From contig NZ_JADLQL010000004.1 in NCBI RefSeq assembly GCF_015477805.1, forward strand, positions 558,001-622,000: 64,000 nucleotides of DNA, given 5' to 3'. Origin of the DNA: Nocardia flavorosea (GTDB taxonomy: Bacteria > Actinomycetota > Actinomycetes > Mycobacteriales > Mycobacteriaceae). The position numbers were made by a program, and so were the translations under genes. The notes beneath the pieces are model-generated. The model made no database searches, was not told the origin of the DNA, and was given only the letters and a program-made list of their open reading frames with translations. Positions 7,366 through 16,178 of the stretch are shown here, one piece after another. Numbering within the stretch: the stretch's first letter is position 1; every line of letters starts with the position of its first letter.

Positions 7366-9831
7366 ATGAGTGGGTCTACGTTGGGATTTCGCCTACCTCT
7401 CGCCGGAACGTTCCTGCGGAAAATGCGTTCCGGAGCGAATCGCACTCGAGGGCGGGTCGGCATCCGTACCCGTTTGCTCGCGATCGTGCTCGTCACCAGT
7501 ATCGCGTTGCTGACCATCGGTATCGGCGCCGCCGCCTACCTGGTGCGATCCGGGCGGGACGCGACGAAGTGGGCCGAACTGGCCAGTAGCACCACCAGCC
7601 CGGCGATTCTGATGGTGCGGGCCTTCGCGGAGGAGCGGCGGCTTTCGCTGTTGCTGCTGGCCGGCGATACGAGTGTGGCCCCGACGCTGGTCGCGGCCCG
7701 TGGTCAGTCCGATATCGCGCTCGCGGAGATCTTCGCCAAGGGTGATGCGGCACAGCAGCTCAACCCCGACGGCGCCGAAGCCGAAATCGCCGGTTACCAG
7801 CAGCTCTTCGCCCAGGTCCCCGCCACCCGGGCCGCTGTCGACGCGGGCACGATCCCCCGGCCCGAGGCGTTCGGTTTCTACAGCGCGGTGATCGAAACGA
7901 TTATCGGGGCCTCCATGCTGGCTGCCCGGGTCGCCCCGGACGCCGGGGTGGCGATATCGCTCGGCTACGGCGTCGAACCCCTGCGGGCGGCCGACGCGCT
8001 CTCCAAAGCCGATACTTTGGGTGCGGCCGCGCTCACGCTGAACGAACTGAACGATGCCCAGCTGGTCGAATTCAATCGCTATGTCGGCGAATTCCGCGGC
8101 GAAATAACGTATTCCGGCGCGGTCCTCAAAGACGTACGGCTCGCGCAGCTCCGGGCGATCACCGATTCCGAGCCCTATCGGCAGGTGATCGCCATGCAGG
8201 ACGCGATCATGGCCGGCGGCCCCCGGTCGGCCACCGAATCCGCGGACAGCGACAGCACCGCCGACGAATCGGATTCCACCGGCGAACCGGCCCCGCTGCC
8301 CATGGATATCGCCGCCTGGCAGCAGGCGTCCGGCCAGATCGTCGCGGACCTGTTGAAGCTCTGGGAGGACCAGAGCAACGACGCACACGTCACCGCCCGG
8401 GCACAGGGCGACGATACGGCGGCGAAATCGCTGCTGGGCGGTGTCGCGGTGCTGCTGCTCACCGGGTTGGCTTTCCTCGGCGCGCTGCTGATGGCCAACC
8501 GCTTCATCGCCCGGATGCGTCATCTGCGCAACGACACCCTGGATCTGGCCGACAACCGCCTGCCGGACCTGATGCGCCGTCTCGACGACGGCGCGGAGGT
8601 GGACACCACCGCCGAGGTCGCGCAACTGGACTTCGGTACCGACGAACTCGGTGAGGTCGCCGACGCGTTCAACCGGGCCCAGCTGGCCGCCGTATCGGCC
8701 GCGGTGGCCGAGGCCAAGACACGGGCGGGTTTCAACGCGGTATTCCTGAACATGGCGCATCGCAACCAGCTCGCCGTCCATCGCCAGCTGGCGCTGCTGG
8801 ATCAGGCCGAACGCCGCGAGGAGAACGCCGACCAGCTCGAACTGCTCTTCCAGCTCGACCATCTCGCCACCCGCGCCCGCCGCCACGCGGAAAACCTCAT
8901 CGTGCTGGGTGGCGAACAACCGGGCCGGCGCTGGCGTAAACCGGTCTCCCTGTGGGACGTGATCCGGGCCGCCGCCGCGGAAAGCCTGGATTACACACGC
9001 GTCCACACCGGGCGGGTGCCGGAGATGCGGGTCGTCGGCAAGACCGCGGCCGATCTCATCCACCTGCTCGCCGAACTGATGGACAACGCGACGGCGTTCT
9101 CACCGCCGGATTCCCGGGTCGAGGTATCGGCCACCCTGGTGGGGCGCGGAGTGGCGATCGAGGTGGCCGATCAGGGTCTCGGGATGGCCGAAGACGAGAT
9201 CACCGAACGGAACCGGTCGCTCGCCGAACCGCCGGACTTCGGTGTCGCGGCACTGACCGGGGACACCCGCCTGGGCCTGTTCGTGGTCGCCACTCTCGCT
9301 GCCCGGCAGGGGATCTCGGTGCGTCTGACCGAATCGGCGTACGGCGGAATCAAGGCGATCGTCCTGATCCCGACCGCGCTCACCGAACCGGGCGGGCCGC
9401 CTCCGCTGGAAGCCGCCCCGGTGATCGAGCCCGCGATGGCCGGTGCGACGTCCGCGGGGTCCGTCACCTTCCACACCTCGCCCTCGACCACCTTCGCCAC
9501 TGCTCCGGTGCACGAGGCACCCTACGATTCCCGCACGCTGGGTTCGGACGCCTACCCCGTCACTTCCGAGATCAGGTATCAGGACCCGCACGCGGAGCCG
9601 GCGGCCCATCCCGGCTGGTCCGGCCGGCCGCCGCTGCCGCGCCGTAACCGCAAGGCCGTCGAACAAACGGCCCGCGAGGAGGATCCGGAGCCGGATGTGG
9701 TGCGCCCCCGGACCGCGGAGCAGGCCCGCAACCGGATGTCGGCGATCTCGCGCGGGAGCCGTTCGGGCCGCCGCGCACCGTACTCCGATCCCAATGCTCC
9801 AGAACGCTCTAGACGAGAAGGCGAACGATGA
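7366..9831 (+). CDS. cvnA: conservon CvnA-like sensor ATPase (second copy)
   Basis: An 821-residue paralogue of the sensor at 4055, with the same order: TM1 about 35-58, helical extracytoplasmic sensor domain, TM2 about 355-380, HAMP-like region with LADNRLPDLMRRL, then the ATPase with N-box ELMDNATAFSPP (near 567) and DQGLGMAEDE. The two proteins are strikingly similar through the membrane, HAMP and ATPase parts and differ most in the C-terminal linker, which here is shorter and Pro/Ser/Thr-rich. It starts at ATG 7366. Its TGA overlaps the next ATG by four bases. As in the first copy, the H-box region lacks a clear phosphoacceptor context. Confidence 0.88.
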   Translation: MSGSTLGFRLPLAGTFLRKMRSGANRTRGRVGIRTRLLAIVLVTSIALLTIGIGAAAYLVRSGRDATKWAELASSTTSPAILMVRAFAEERRLSLLLLAGDTSVAPTLVAARGQSDIALAEIFAKGDAAQQLNPDGAEAEIAGYQQLFAQVPATRAAVDAGTIPRPEAFGFYSAVIETIIGASMLAARVAPDAGVAISLGYGVEPLRAADALSKADTLGAAALTLNELNDAQLVEFNRYVGEFRGEITYSGAVLKDVRLAQLRAITDSEPYRQVIAMQDAIMAGGPRSATESADSDSTADESDSTGEPAPLPMDIAAWQQASGQIVADLLKLWEDQSNDAHVTARAQGDDTAAKSLLGGVAVLLLTGLAFLGALLMANRFIARMRHLRNDTLDLADNRLPDLMRRLDDGAEVDTTAEVAQLDFGTDELGEVADAFNRAQLAAVSAAVAEAKTRAGFNAVFLNMAHRNQLAVHRQLALLDQAERREENADQLELLFQLDHLATRARRHAENLIVLGGEQPGRRWRKPVSLWDVIRAAAAESLDYTRVHTGRVPEMRVVGKTAADLIHLLAELMDNATAFSPPDSRVEVSATLVGRGVAIEVADQGLGMAEDEITERNRSLAEPPDFGVAALTGDTRLGLFVVATLAARQGISVRLTESAYGGIKAIVLIPTALTEPGGPPPLEAAPVIEPAMAGATSAGSVTFHTSPSTTFATAPVHEAPYDSRTLGSDAYPVTSEIRYQDPHAEPAAHPGWSGRPPLPRRNRKAVEQTAREEDPEPDVVRPRTAEQARNRMSAISRGSRSGRRAPYSDPNAPERSRREGER

Positions 9832-10328
9832 CCAACCCCAATCGCACCGATCTCAGCTGGCTACTCGAGGAATTGGTCCGCGGTCTACCGGATGCCGATT
9901 CCGCGGTGCTGCTGTCCACCGACGGCCTGCTGATGGGACATTCCTCCGGATTGGACCGCGACGACGCCGAACGGTTCGCCGCGATGGCGTCGGCCTTCCA
10001 CAGTCTGGCGCGCAGCGCGGGAAGCCATTTCCGGGCCGGCGGGGTCTGTCAGACGGTGGTGGAACTGGACCGGGCGGTGCTGTTCGTCACCGCGGCCGGG
10101 GGTAACGCGTGCCTGTCGCTGCTGGCCGCCGATTCCGCCGATCTGGGCATGGTGGCCTACGAGATGAACCGCACCGTCCAGCAGGTCGGCGCTCATCTGG
10201 GTGTCGATTCCCGCACCCATCAGGGTGACCGCGGCCGGCCGGGGCCGCATGACCGGCCGCCGATGCACGCCCACGACCGGCCCGGCGCCCATGCCCCCGT
10301 CCGTGGCTATCCGAACGGCATACGCTAG
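9828..10328 (+). CDS. cvnB: Roadblock/LC7 (CvnB) protein
   Basis: A 166-residue protein; residues 1-130 form a Roadblock/LC7 domain, with LLEELVRGLPDADSAVLLST at the front and VVELDRAVLFVTAAGGNACL in the middle, as in conservon CvnB proteins that partner a small GTPase of the MglA/CvnD kind. The last 30 residues are a His/Pro/Arg-rich tail. ATG 9828 overlaps the sensor stop (ATGA), and the DUF742 gene follows two bases after its stop, so the three are an operon. Because no GTPase gene is next to it, its partner must be encoded elsewhere or be absent. Confidence 0.9.
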   Translation: MTNPNRTDLSWLLEELVRGLPDADSAVLLSTDGLLMGHSSGLDRDDAERFAAMASAFHSLARSAGSHFRAGGVCQTVVELDRAVLFVTAAGGNACLSLLAADSADLGMVAYEMNRTVQQVGAHLGVDSRTHQGDRGRPGPHDRPPMHAHDRPGAHAPVRGYPNGIR

Positions 10329-10330
10329 CC

Positions 10331-10711
10331 GTGTACGGGCCGGAGGACCCCTGGGACGAGGACGACGACGGTCCCATCGTGCGCCTCTTCGCGGTGACCC
10401 GCGGGCGGGGACGTACGACGGGACGCCGGGAGCTCACCCTGGACACCAGGGTGGTGGACCGGGGTGCCGGGCTGGCGCCGCAACGCACCGAACCCGAGTA
10501 CGTCGATATCATCCGGCTGTGCCGGACCGCGCAATCGGTGGCGGAGATTTCGGCGCAGTTGCGCCTGCCGCTGGCGCTGGCGAAGGTTCTCGTCGGCGAT
10601 CTGATCGACGACGGCCGGCTGGAGGTCCGGCCCCCGTTCGAAACCACGATCGATCCGGCCCGGGATATCGATCTGCTGCACAGCATCGCGCGCAGCCTGC
10701 GGGAGGTCTGA
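10331..10711 (+). CDS. cvnC: DUF742 (CvnC-like) protein, second copy
   Basis: A 126-residue DUF742 protein starting at GTG 10331. The acidic N-terminus (PWDEDDDG) is followed by the same core as the first copy: PIVRLFAVTRGRG, PEYVDIIRLCRTAQSVAEIS and LIDDGRLEV. It ends the second conservon; downstream there is a hairpin and a convergent oxidoreductase gene instead of the GTPase usually found in fourth place. Role inferred from conservons: an adaptor between membrane sensor and GTPase. Confidence 0.88.
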   Translation: MYGPEDPWDEDDDGPIVRLFAVTRGRGRTTGRRELTLDTRVVDRGAGLAPQRTEPEYVDIIRLCRTAQSVAEISAQLRLPLALAKVLVGDLIDDGRLEVRPPFETTIDPARDIDLLHSIARSLREV

Positions 10712-10732
10712 CCATCGGGCCGGACCTCCCGC
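10699..10732. terminator. hairpin terminator between convergent genes
   Basis: Ten-base arms GCGGGAGGTC (10699-10708) and GACCTCCCGC (10723-10732) pair perfectly around a 14-base loop. The left arm overlaps the last codons of the DUF742 gene and the hairpin sits just before the convergent GMC gene end. There is no T-run, which is common in this phylum. Confidence 0.55.
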
Positions 10733-10740
10733 GGCGCCGG

Positions 10741-12696
10741 TCAGGACAACCGGGCGGCGAGGCGGGTGGCGTTCATATGCGCGATCGCCTCGATCGTCAC
10801 CATCGGGTTCACCCCCGAAGACGTCGGGAAGCAGGACGCGTCGGCGACGACGATGTTCTTCACATCCCAGGTCGCGCCGTCCGGGTCGGTGGCGGAGTTC
10901 TCCGCCGAGCCGCCCATCCGGGCCGATCCCATGATGTGCAGGGCGCCCATCGTGCAGCGTCCCGGACCGTATCCGGCGGCCTCGGCGGCGGCCGAGAACT
11001 CGCCGAGCGAGCCGCGCACGCCCGGTTCGAAGGAGACGCCCGCTTGATGCCCGGAGAAGATCCGGGTGGCGCCCGCCGCCTCGAGGATGCGGGCGGCGCC
11101 TTCGATTCCGGTGTGCAGGTGCGCGGCATCGTAGTCGGAGATCCGGTAGTCCACGGTGGGTTCACCGTTCTTGTCGACCTTCACCGCACCGGAGTCGCGG
11201 TCGCGGGTGATGATGCCGACGGCGTTGGTGCGCGCGAAATCCTGCATGACGCGGCGATGGTCCTCGGAACCCTGCCAGCTCATGAATCCGGTGGACGAAC
11301 CGGGCGCCAGCGGGCCCGTCTCGTAGATCACGCCGTAACCGTTGCCGTCGAGGTCGGCGTGCTCGCGGCAGATCCGGGTCTGCAGGCCGCCTTCCCAGGG
11401 TCGCACTTCTTCGTCGAACAGCCCGAAAACCGCCGCCGCCGGATGCAACCGCAGGTAGCGGCCGATGTTCTTGTTACCCAGGCCCGACCGGCGCAGCAGC
11501 GCAGGGGTCTGGATCGCGCCTGCCGCCACCACCACGGCTCGGGCGCGGACCTCGAACTCGACCCCCGCCGAGGTGCGCACGGTAACCGCTTCGGCGATGT
11601 TGTCGCGTACCGCGATCCGCCGCACGTTCGCGTCCACGATCAACCGCGCGCCGCGGGCGGCGGCGTCGGCCAGCCAGGTTTTGGTCACCGACTGTTTGGC
11701 GCCCAACCGGCAGCCACTGCCGCACCGGCCGCATTCGACGCCGGCATCGCAGGCATCGGTGACATTGCGCGGCAGGGGGTCGACGGGCCAGCCGAGTGCC
11801 CGCGCGCCGCGTTCCAGAATATTGTCCCGGACCAGCGGGGTGGAGCGCCGCTCGTTCACGCCGAGCCGGCGCAGCACCGTATCCAGCGATTCGGTGAACT
11901 CGGCGTCGGCGAACTGCCTGGCGCCGACCGCGGCCCATTCCTCGCGGACACGGTCGGGCGTGGGCAGCGACGTACTCCAGTTCACGACCGTGCCGCCGCC
12001 GAGGCAGGAACCGGCGACCAGTGCCAGCTGACCCTCGCTGGAGGCGAGCGGGCCCGGCGAGTAGAGCAGCTGCTGACCGGCGAGTTCACCGGCCCCGAAA
12101 TCCTTGTCGTCGTAGTACTCCCCGCGTTCGAGGACGATGACATCGAGACCCGCTTCGGCGAGCACACCGGCGGCCGTCCCCCCGCCGGCGCCGGAGCCGA
12201 CGATGACGACATCGCAGGTCAGGCTCGTCGGTGCGGTGATGCGCTGCGGGGCGAGCGCGGGCTGCGGCGCATTCGCGAGCGGGCCGGGAATCGCGTCGTA
12301 GCCCAGGTGTTTCCACAGGGGATTGACGCCGGTCGGCCCCGGAGTGACGTTGTAGGCCAGCAGCGATGCCTGCTTGAGGGCTTGGAACACCGCGCGCACG
12401 GCACCGAGCCGGGATGCGCCGAGCCGCAGCAGCGCCTTCTCCCGGTCCTGCTGCGACAGTTTCGAATAGCGCCGCGGACCCCATCCGGCGAGCAGCCCGG
12501 TCAGCGGGCCGTCCCACAGGTCGAGCAGCGTCGCCAGTTGTTTGGTCTCGGCTTCGCGCGGGTTGCGCGCCAGAAGTGCCAACACGGTATCCACAGCGCC
12601 CAGTTCGGATGCCGAGGGCAGGGTCAGCCCGTCCCCTGGCAGGAACGTATCGCAGATCATCTCCAGCGCGGCGCGCTGCTTATCGGTCGGTTGCAT
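10741..12696 (-). CDS. GMC-family FAD oxidoreductase
   Basis: A 651-residue flavoenzyme of the glucose-methanol-choline oxidoreductase family. Start ATG 12696 is preceded by AAGGGAA at good spacing; an upstream GTG is less likely. Residues 1-150 form an extra helical region of the type seen in long-chain alcohol oxidase/gluconate dehydrogenase-like members. The dinucleotide-binding motif VIVGSGAGGGTAAG is near residue 165, a Cys-rich stretch CDAGVECGRCGSGC near 310-330, and the C-terminal GMC motif HIMGSARMGG near 585. It oxidises an alcohol or sterol-like substrate; which one is unknown. The Cys cluster is notable and could bind a metal or Fe-S, but this is inference. Confidence 0.9.
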   Translation of the reverse strand: MQPTDKQRAALEMICDTFLPGDGLTLPSASELGAVDTVLALLARNPREAETKQLATLLDLWDGPLTGLLAGWGPRRYSKLSQQDREKALLRLGASRLGAVRAVFQALKQASLLAYNVTPGPTGVNPLWKHLGYDAIPGPLANAPQPALAPQRITAPTSLTCDVVIVGSGAGGGTAAGVLAEAGLDVIVLERGEYYDDKDFGAGELAGQQLLYSPGPLASSEGQLALVAGSCLGGGTVVNWSTSLPTPDRVREEWAAVGARQFADAEFTESLDTVLRRLGVNERRSTPLVRDNILERGARALGWPVDPLPRNVTDACDAGVECGRCGSGCRLGAKQSVTKTWLADAAARGARLIVDANVRRIAVRDNIAEAVTVRTSAGVEFEVRARAVVVAAGAIQTPALLRRSGLGNKNIGRYLRLHPAAAVFGLFDEEVRPWEGGLQTRICREHADLDGNGYGVIYETGPLAPGSSTGFMSWQGSEDHRRVMQDFARTNAVGIITRDRDSGAVKVDKNGEPTVDYRISDYDAAHLHTGIEGAARILEAAGATRIFSGHQAGVSFEPGVRGSLGEFSAAAEAAGYGPGRCTMGALHIMGSARMGGSAENSATDPDGATWDVKNIVVADASCFPTSSGVNPMVTIEAIAHMNATRLAARLS

Positions 12697-12752
12697 GGTT
12701 TTCCCTTCGCTACAGCCGATTTCTACCACGGTGTGCGAATATCCGCTCACTT

Positions 12753-12804
12753 ATAGAGCAATACCCTGCTATATAACCCGGCTATGACCTAGAACAATTG
12801 TTCA
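12753..12804. promoter_or_regulatory. two palindromes in divergent promoter region
   Basis: The AT-rich gap between the GMC gene and the DUF4345 gene holds an inverted repeat ATAGAGCA (12753-12760) / TGCTATAT (12767-12774), seven of eight pairs, and a perfect 12-base palindrome GAACAATTGTTC at 12793-12804. Either may bind a dimeric regulator; no regulator gene is adjacent. Confidence 0.45.
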
Positions 12805-12892
12805 CTTCGGTGAGCCTCGCCACCGCACGTTTCCGGAAGCGGCCATGCGCACGGTGCGCGATGATCGAGCCACGGAAAGCCGGCGAGGAGGC

Positions 12893-13261
12893 ATGGTGCG
12901 GACGGTGGTCTTGACAGCGACGGGACTTTTCTTCACGGGGATGGGTCTCTACGCCCTCGCCGCGCCCGCGCGGCTCGTACGGCCCTTCGGTATCACCGCG
13001 GGCACCCCGTCCGCGCGTTCCGAGGTGCGCGCGGTGTACGGCGGATTCGGTCTCGCGGTCGCCGCCGTGCTGGTCTGGTCCGCGACGACAACCGGTGAAC
13101 TGGGTCGGGGCGTCGTTCTCGCGGTCGCGGTCGCGCTGGCCGGTATGGCGGCCGGCCGGGCGATCTCGCGGGTGCTGGACGCTCCGGCCGCGTTCTATCC
13201 GGTCTGGTTCTACTTCTGGGTCGAAACGCTTGCCGCCGCGGCGTTGTTCGCGGTGAACTGA
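12893..13261 (+). CDS. DUF4345-like membrane protein
   Basis: About 122 residues with four hydrophobic segments and the motif MGLYALAAPARLVRPFGI near the N-terminus, as in DUF4345 family proteins. The start is ATG 12893 or GTG 12896 behind GGCGAGGAGG; an earlier ATG at 12845 would add a charged 16-residue extension without a binding site. It stands alone, divergent from the GMC gene and convergent with the DUF72 gene. Function unknown. Confidence 0.75.
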   Translation: MVRTVVLTATGLFFTGMGLYALAAPARLVRPFGITAGTPSARSEVRAVYGGFGLAVAAVLVWSATTTGELGRGVVLAVAVALAGMAAGRAISRVLDAPAAFYPVWFYFWVETLAAAALFAVN

Positions 13262-13283
13262 CCAGCGTGTGCCGGTGACGGCG

Positions 13284-14117
13284 TCAGAACAGGGTCATCG
13301 GTTCGGTCTCGGCCGGGTCGGGCAACGGTACGAGATCCGGGACGTGGGTGCGGACCTCGTCGTGGAAACGGCGCGCCAGATCGCGCGCGGACGCATTGTC
13401 CGGAGTGTGCAGGAAGACCGTCGGCGAACGACCCTCGCGCAACCATGCGACCGTCTGTTCCACCCAGGGCCGCCAGCCCGCCACCGTGGATTCGGCGCGG
13501 TCGCGGCCGTGATACCGCACGATCGGGGTATCGGTGAGGGCCCGCATCCGCCGCGGCAACCGCGGTTTCTTCGACTGCGCCTCGTACTCCGCCGGACTCG
13601 CCGGCCGTGCCGCGAACAGGACGGTAGTATCGAACGGAACCCATTCCGCGCCGACCCTTCCCAGTACTCGTTCGAGCTGGTTCTCCGCGTCGCCGTCGGC
13701 GAAGAACGCCGGATGCCGCACCTCCACCGCGACCCGCAGCCCGGCCGGAACCTTCCGGACGAACCCGGCCAGCGACCCGAGCTCGTTCGGCCCGAACGTC
13801 CCCGGCAACTGCACCCACAGTGCGTGCAGACGGGGTCCGAGCGGTTCCATGGTGTGCAGGAAATCGGCCAGTTCGGCGTCCACGCCCGAGAGGCGGCGTT
13901 CGTGGGTGACAGTTCTGGGCAGTTTGATCACGAACCGGAAATCCGGGCCGGTCTGCTGCGCCCAGGTCTGCACGGTGCGCCGCGCCGGTACCGCGTAGAA
14001 GGTGGTGTTGCCCTCCACCGCATCGCACCAGCTCGCATAGCTGCGCAGTTTGTCACCCGACGCGGGCCAGGCGGTATGCGTCCACATGGCGCAACCCACG
14101 GACAAACGCATGCTCAC
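13284..14117 (-). CDS. DUF72 (YecE-like) protein
   Basis: A 277-residue protein of the DUF72/YecE family, a TIM-barrel-like fold. It shows the family features: VGCAMWTHTAWPASG at the start, VEGNTTFYAVP, FRFVIKLPRTVTHER and VAVEVRHPAFF, then VRYHGRD. No transmembrane or signal sequence. Function of the family is not established; it is widespread and usually monocistronic. The SDR gene starts upstream on the same strand and ends four bases before this one begins, so the two are likely co-transcribed. Confidence 0.88.
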   Translation of the reverse strand: MSMRLSVGCAMWTHTAWPASGDKLRSYASWCDAVEGNTTFYAVPARRTVQTWAQQTGPDFRFVIKLPRTVTHERRLSGVDAELADFLHTMEPLGPRLHALWVQLPGTFGPNELGSLAGFVRKVPAGLRVAVEVRHPAFFADGDAENQLERVLGRVGAEWVPFDTTVLFAARPASPAEYEAQSKKPRLPRRMRALTDTPIVRYHGRDRAESTVAGWRPWVEQTVAWLREGRSPTVFLHTPDNASARDLARRFHDEVRTHVPDLVPLPDPAETEPMTLF

Positions 14118-14121
14118 GCCG

Positions 14122-14925
14122 TCAGCGTTTCAATCCATGCGTCCGCGCGACGACCTTCTCGATCGCCGCCGCCGGCAGCAGCCGCCGCAGCAGGAACACG
14201 ATCGGCGCCCGGCTGCCCTTGGCGTACAACGGTTTCGGCTTCCGCGCGGAAATCGCCCGGAGAATGGTGTGGGCGACTTCGTCGGGGCCGGTACCGGCTC
14301 GCTCGTTGCGGTCCAAGTGGGTGATCATCGTCCGGAAATCCGCCGCGTACACCGAATCCGCGGCGATGTATTTCGTACGCCGTTCGCCGATCCCGGTCGC
14401 GATCGAGCCGGGTTCGACGGTACTGATCCACACCCCGAACGGCGCCGTCTCCAGCCGTGCCGCATCCGCGAAACCTTTGATCGCCGCCTTCGTCGCCACA
14501 TACGAGGACCGGTAGGCCAGCGGGAAACTCGCGAGCATCGATCCGACCATGACGATCCGCCCGTACCCGCGCTCCCGCATTCCCGGCAGTACCAGCTGGG
14601 TCAGCTGAACCGCCCCGAAAACGTTCAACTGGAATATCCGGGTGACGGCGTCGTGCGGCAGTTCCTCGATCGGGCCCGACTGGCTCTCGCCCGCATTGTT
14701 CACCAGCACATCCACCGGTCCGAGCTCGTGCCCGAACCGTTCGATACCGGCCGGATCGGTGAGATCGAGCGCGCGATATTCCACCCCCGAAATCCGCGCC
14801 GACGCCGCGAGCGAATCCGGGTTGCGGCTGGTACCGATCACGCGATAGCCGTGTTCCACCAGCAGCGCCGCAGTCGCGCGCCCGATCCCCGACGATGCCC
14901 CCGTCACCAGCGCGGTCTTCGTCAT
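14122..14925 (-). CDS. short-chain dehydrogenase/reductase
   Basis: A 267-residue classical SDR. The cofactor motif TGASSGIG starts at residue 8, NNAG is at 77-79 region, catalytic Ser129 in MVGSM, Tyr142 and Lys146 in SYVATK. An arginine after the cofactor motif region (GTSRNPDS) favours NADP(H). Substrate unknown. The stop lies four bases before the DUF72 start, suggesting one transcript. Ends with a basic tail VVARTHGLKR. Confidence 0.9.
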   Translation of the reverse strand: MTKTALVTGASSGIGRATAALLVEHGYRVIGTSRNPDSLAASARISGVEYRALDLTDPAGIERFGHELGPVDVLVNNAGESQSGPIEELPHDAVTRIFQLNVFGAVQLTQLVLPGMRERGYGRIVMVGSMLASFPLAYRSSYVATKAAIKGFADAARLETAPFGVWISTVEPGSIATGIGERRTKYIAADSVYAADFRTMITHLDRNERAGTGPDEVAHTILRAISARKPKPLYAKGSRAPIVFLLRRLLPAAAIEKVVARTHGLKR

Positions 14926-15011
14926 ACGGCCCCTATCCTCGACACTCCGGGCGCCCGGCGCGGCTCCACCGGAACCGCCAATCTAACCGATCGGGGTAGG
15001 AGGCCCGGGAA

Positions 15012-15086
15012 TCACCAGGTGGTGTAGATGCCTCCGAGTGTGTTCAGCATGTTGAGGAAGATGATGTACTTCAGGAAGCCAGGCAT
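15012..15086 (-). CDS. candidate 24-residue membrane peptide
   Basis: A short reading frame, ATG at 15086-15084 and TGA at 15014-15012, with a GAGAGAG purine run 6-12 bases upstream. The peptide begins MPGFLKYIIFLNML and ends TLGGIYTTW: one lysine then a hydrophobic helix with aromatic residues at the end, the profile of a small single-pass membrane peptide. It is the only coding-like sequence in the 470-bp gap between the SDR and AIM24 genes. Coding status is unproven. Confidence 0.4.
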   Translation of the reverse strand: MPGFLKYIIFLNMLNTLGGIYTTW

Positions 15087-15397
15087 AGCGAACTCTCTCG
15101 ATCGTCGAACTCGGCCGTCGGAGGGCGACCATCTACCGAATACCCTCCGACGAGGCGTCACACTCCTAAACGTGTGCGCTCGTGATGATTTCGGCTACTG
15201 ATGCGAATTCGTTACAACGCGGTTCGCGGGCAGCGGCGCTATCTCGGCAACGACGGCCGCAAATCCGGTGGCCGCTGCCCCGGCTGTCGCACAGCCGGGG
15301 GCGGCACAACCGGTTCGACCAGCCCGAACACCGGCCCCTGCGCGGCGCGGACACCGGTCCGGCCCACGGCGGGGGCAGTTACGGCAGGATCGCGGGT

Positions 15398-16051
15398 ATG
15401 CAGAGTGAGATCTTCGCCGGCGAGCATATGGCCCAGCCCGCGACCGCACCCGGGTTGACCGCGCAGAGCGCGAAAGCATTGAAATACGCCGTGAACGGGG
15501 AATGCCTCGCGCGGCAGGGTTCGATGGTCGCGTTCCGCGGCAACTTGCAATTCGAGAAGAAAGGACAGGGGGTCGGCAAGTTCCTGCAGCGCGCGCTCAC
15601 GGGCGAGGGAGTGCCGTTGATGTCGGTGCGAGGTCAGGGCGAAGCGTGGTTCGCGCATTTCGACCGGAACTGTTTCCTGGTCGACCTGGTGCCCGGCGAT
15701 GCGCTCACCATCAACGGCCGCAACATCCTGGTGTTCGATTCGAGCCTGCAATACGACATCCGCATGGTGCAGGGCGTCGGGATGGCCGGCGGCGGGCTTT
15801 TCAACTGCGTGTTCACCGGGCAGGGCCGGCTCGGGCTGGTATGCGCGGGGACGCCGATCATCATCCCGGTGCATCCCCAGGCGCCGGTTTTCGTGGACAC
15901 CGATGCGGTGGTCGGCTGGAGCGCGCACCTGCAGACCTCGCTGAATCGATCGCAGAGTTTCGGCTCGATGGTCCGCGGCGGTTCCGGTGAGGCGTTCCAG
16001 CTGCGTCTCGACGGTGACGGGTTCGTCATCGTGCAGCCGAGCGAGGCATGA
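15398..16051 (+). CDS. AIM24-family protein
   Basis: A 217-residue protein starting at ATG 15398 (weak CAGGAT upstream). It matches the AIM24/DUF124 family, a beta-rich fold: VRGQGEAWFAH, PGDALTINGRNILVF, GGGLFNCVFTGQGRLGLVCAG and a C-terminal SFGSMVRGGSGEAFQL. The family is named for a mitochondrial yeast protein but the bacterial role is not known. No signal peptide. It appears to be a single gene. Confidence 0.88.
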   Translation: MQSEIFAGEHMAQPATAPGLTAQSAKALKYAVNGECLARQGSMVAFRGNLQFEKKGQGVGKFLQRALTGEGVPLMSVRGQGEAWFAHFDRNCFLVDLVPGDALTINGRNILVFDSSLQYDIRMVQGVGMAGGGLFNCVFTGQGRLGLVCAGTPIIIPVHPQAPVFVDTDAVVGWSAHLQTSLNRSQSFGSMVRGGSGEAFQLRLDGDGFVIVQPSEA

Positions 16052-16076
16052 TCGGGGTCGGTGCAGCGCCTCGGAA

Positions 16077-16094
16077 AAAATTTCCGGAAATTTT
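16077..16094. promoter_or_regulatory. 18-bp perfect palindrome before DGPF/ECF42 pair
   Basis: AAAATTTCCGGAAATTTT reads the same on both strands. It lies 85 bases before the YCII gene in otherwise GC-rich DNA, within the promoter region of the YCII-sigma operon. A dimeric regulator site is the simplest reading. Confidence 0.6.
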
Positions 16095-16178
16095 CGGTGC
16101 GGATGTCGAGAACGTCGTGACGGCTCCGTCCCAGGTGTGATCGACCAACCAGGGTCGGACATCCGAAGGGAGAATCCC

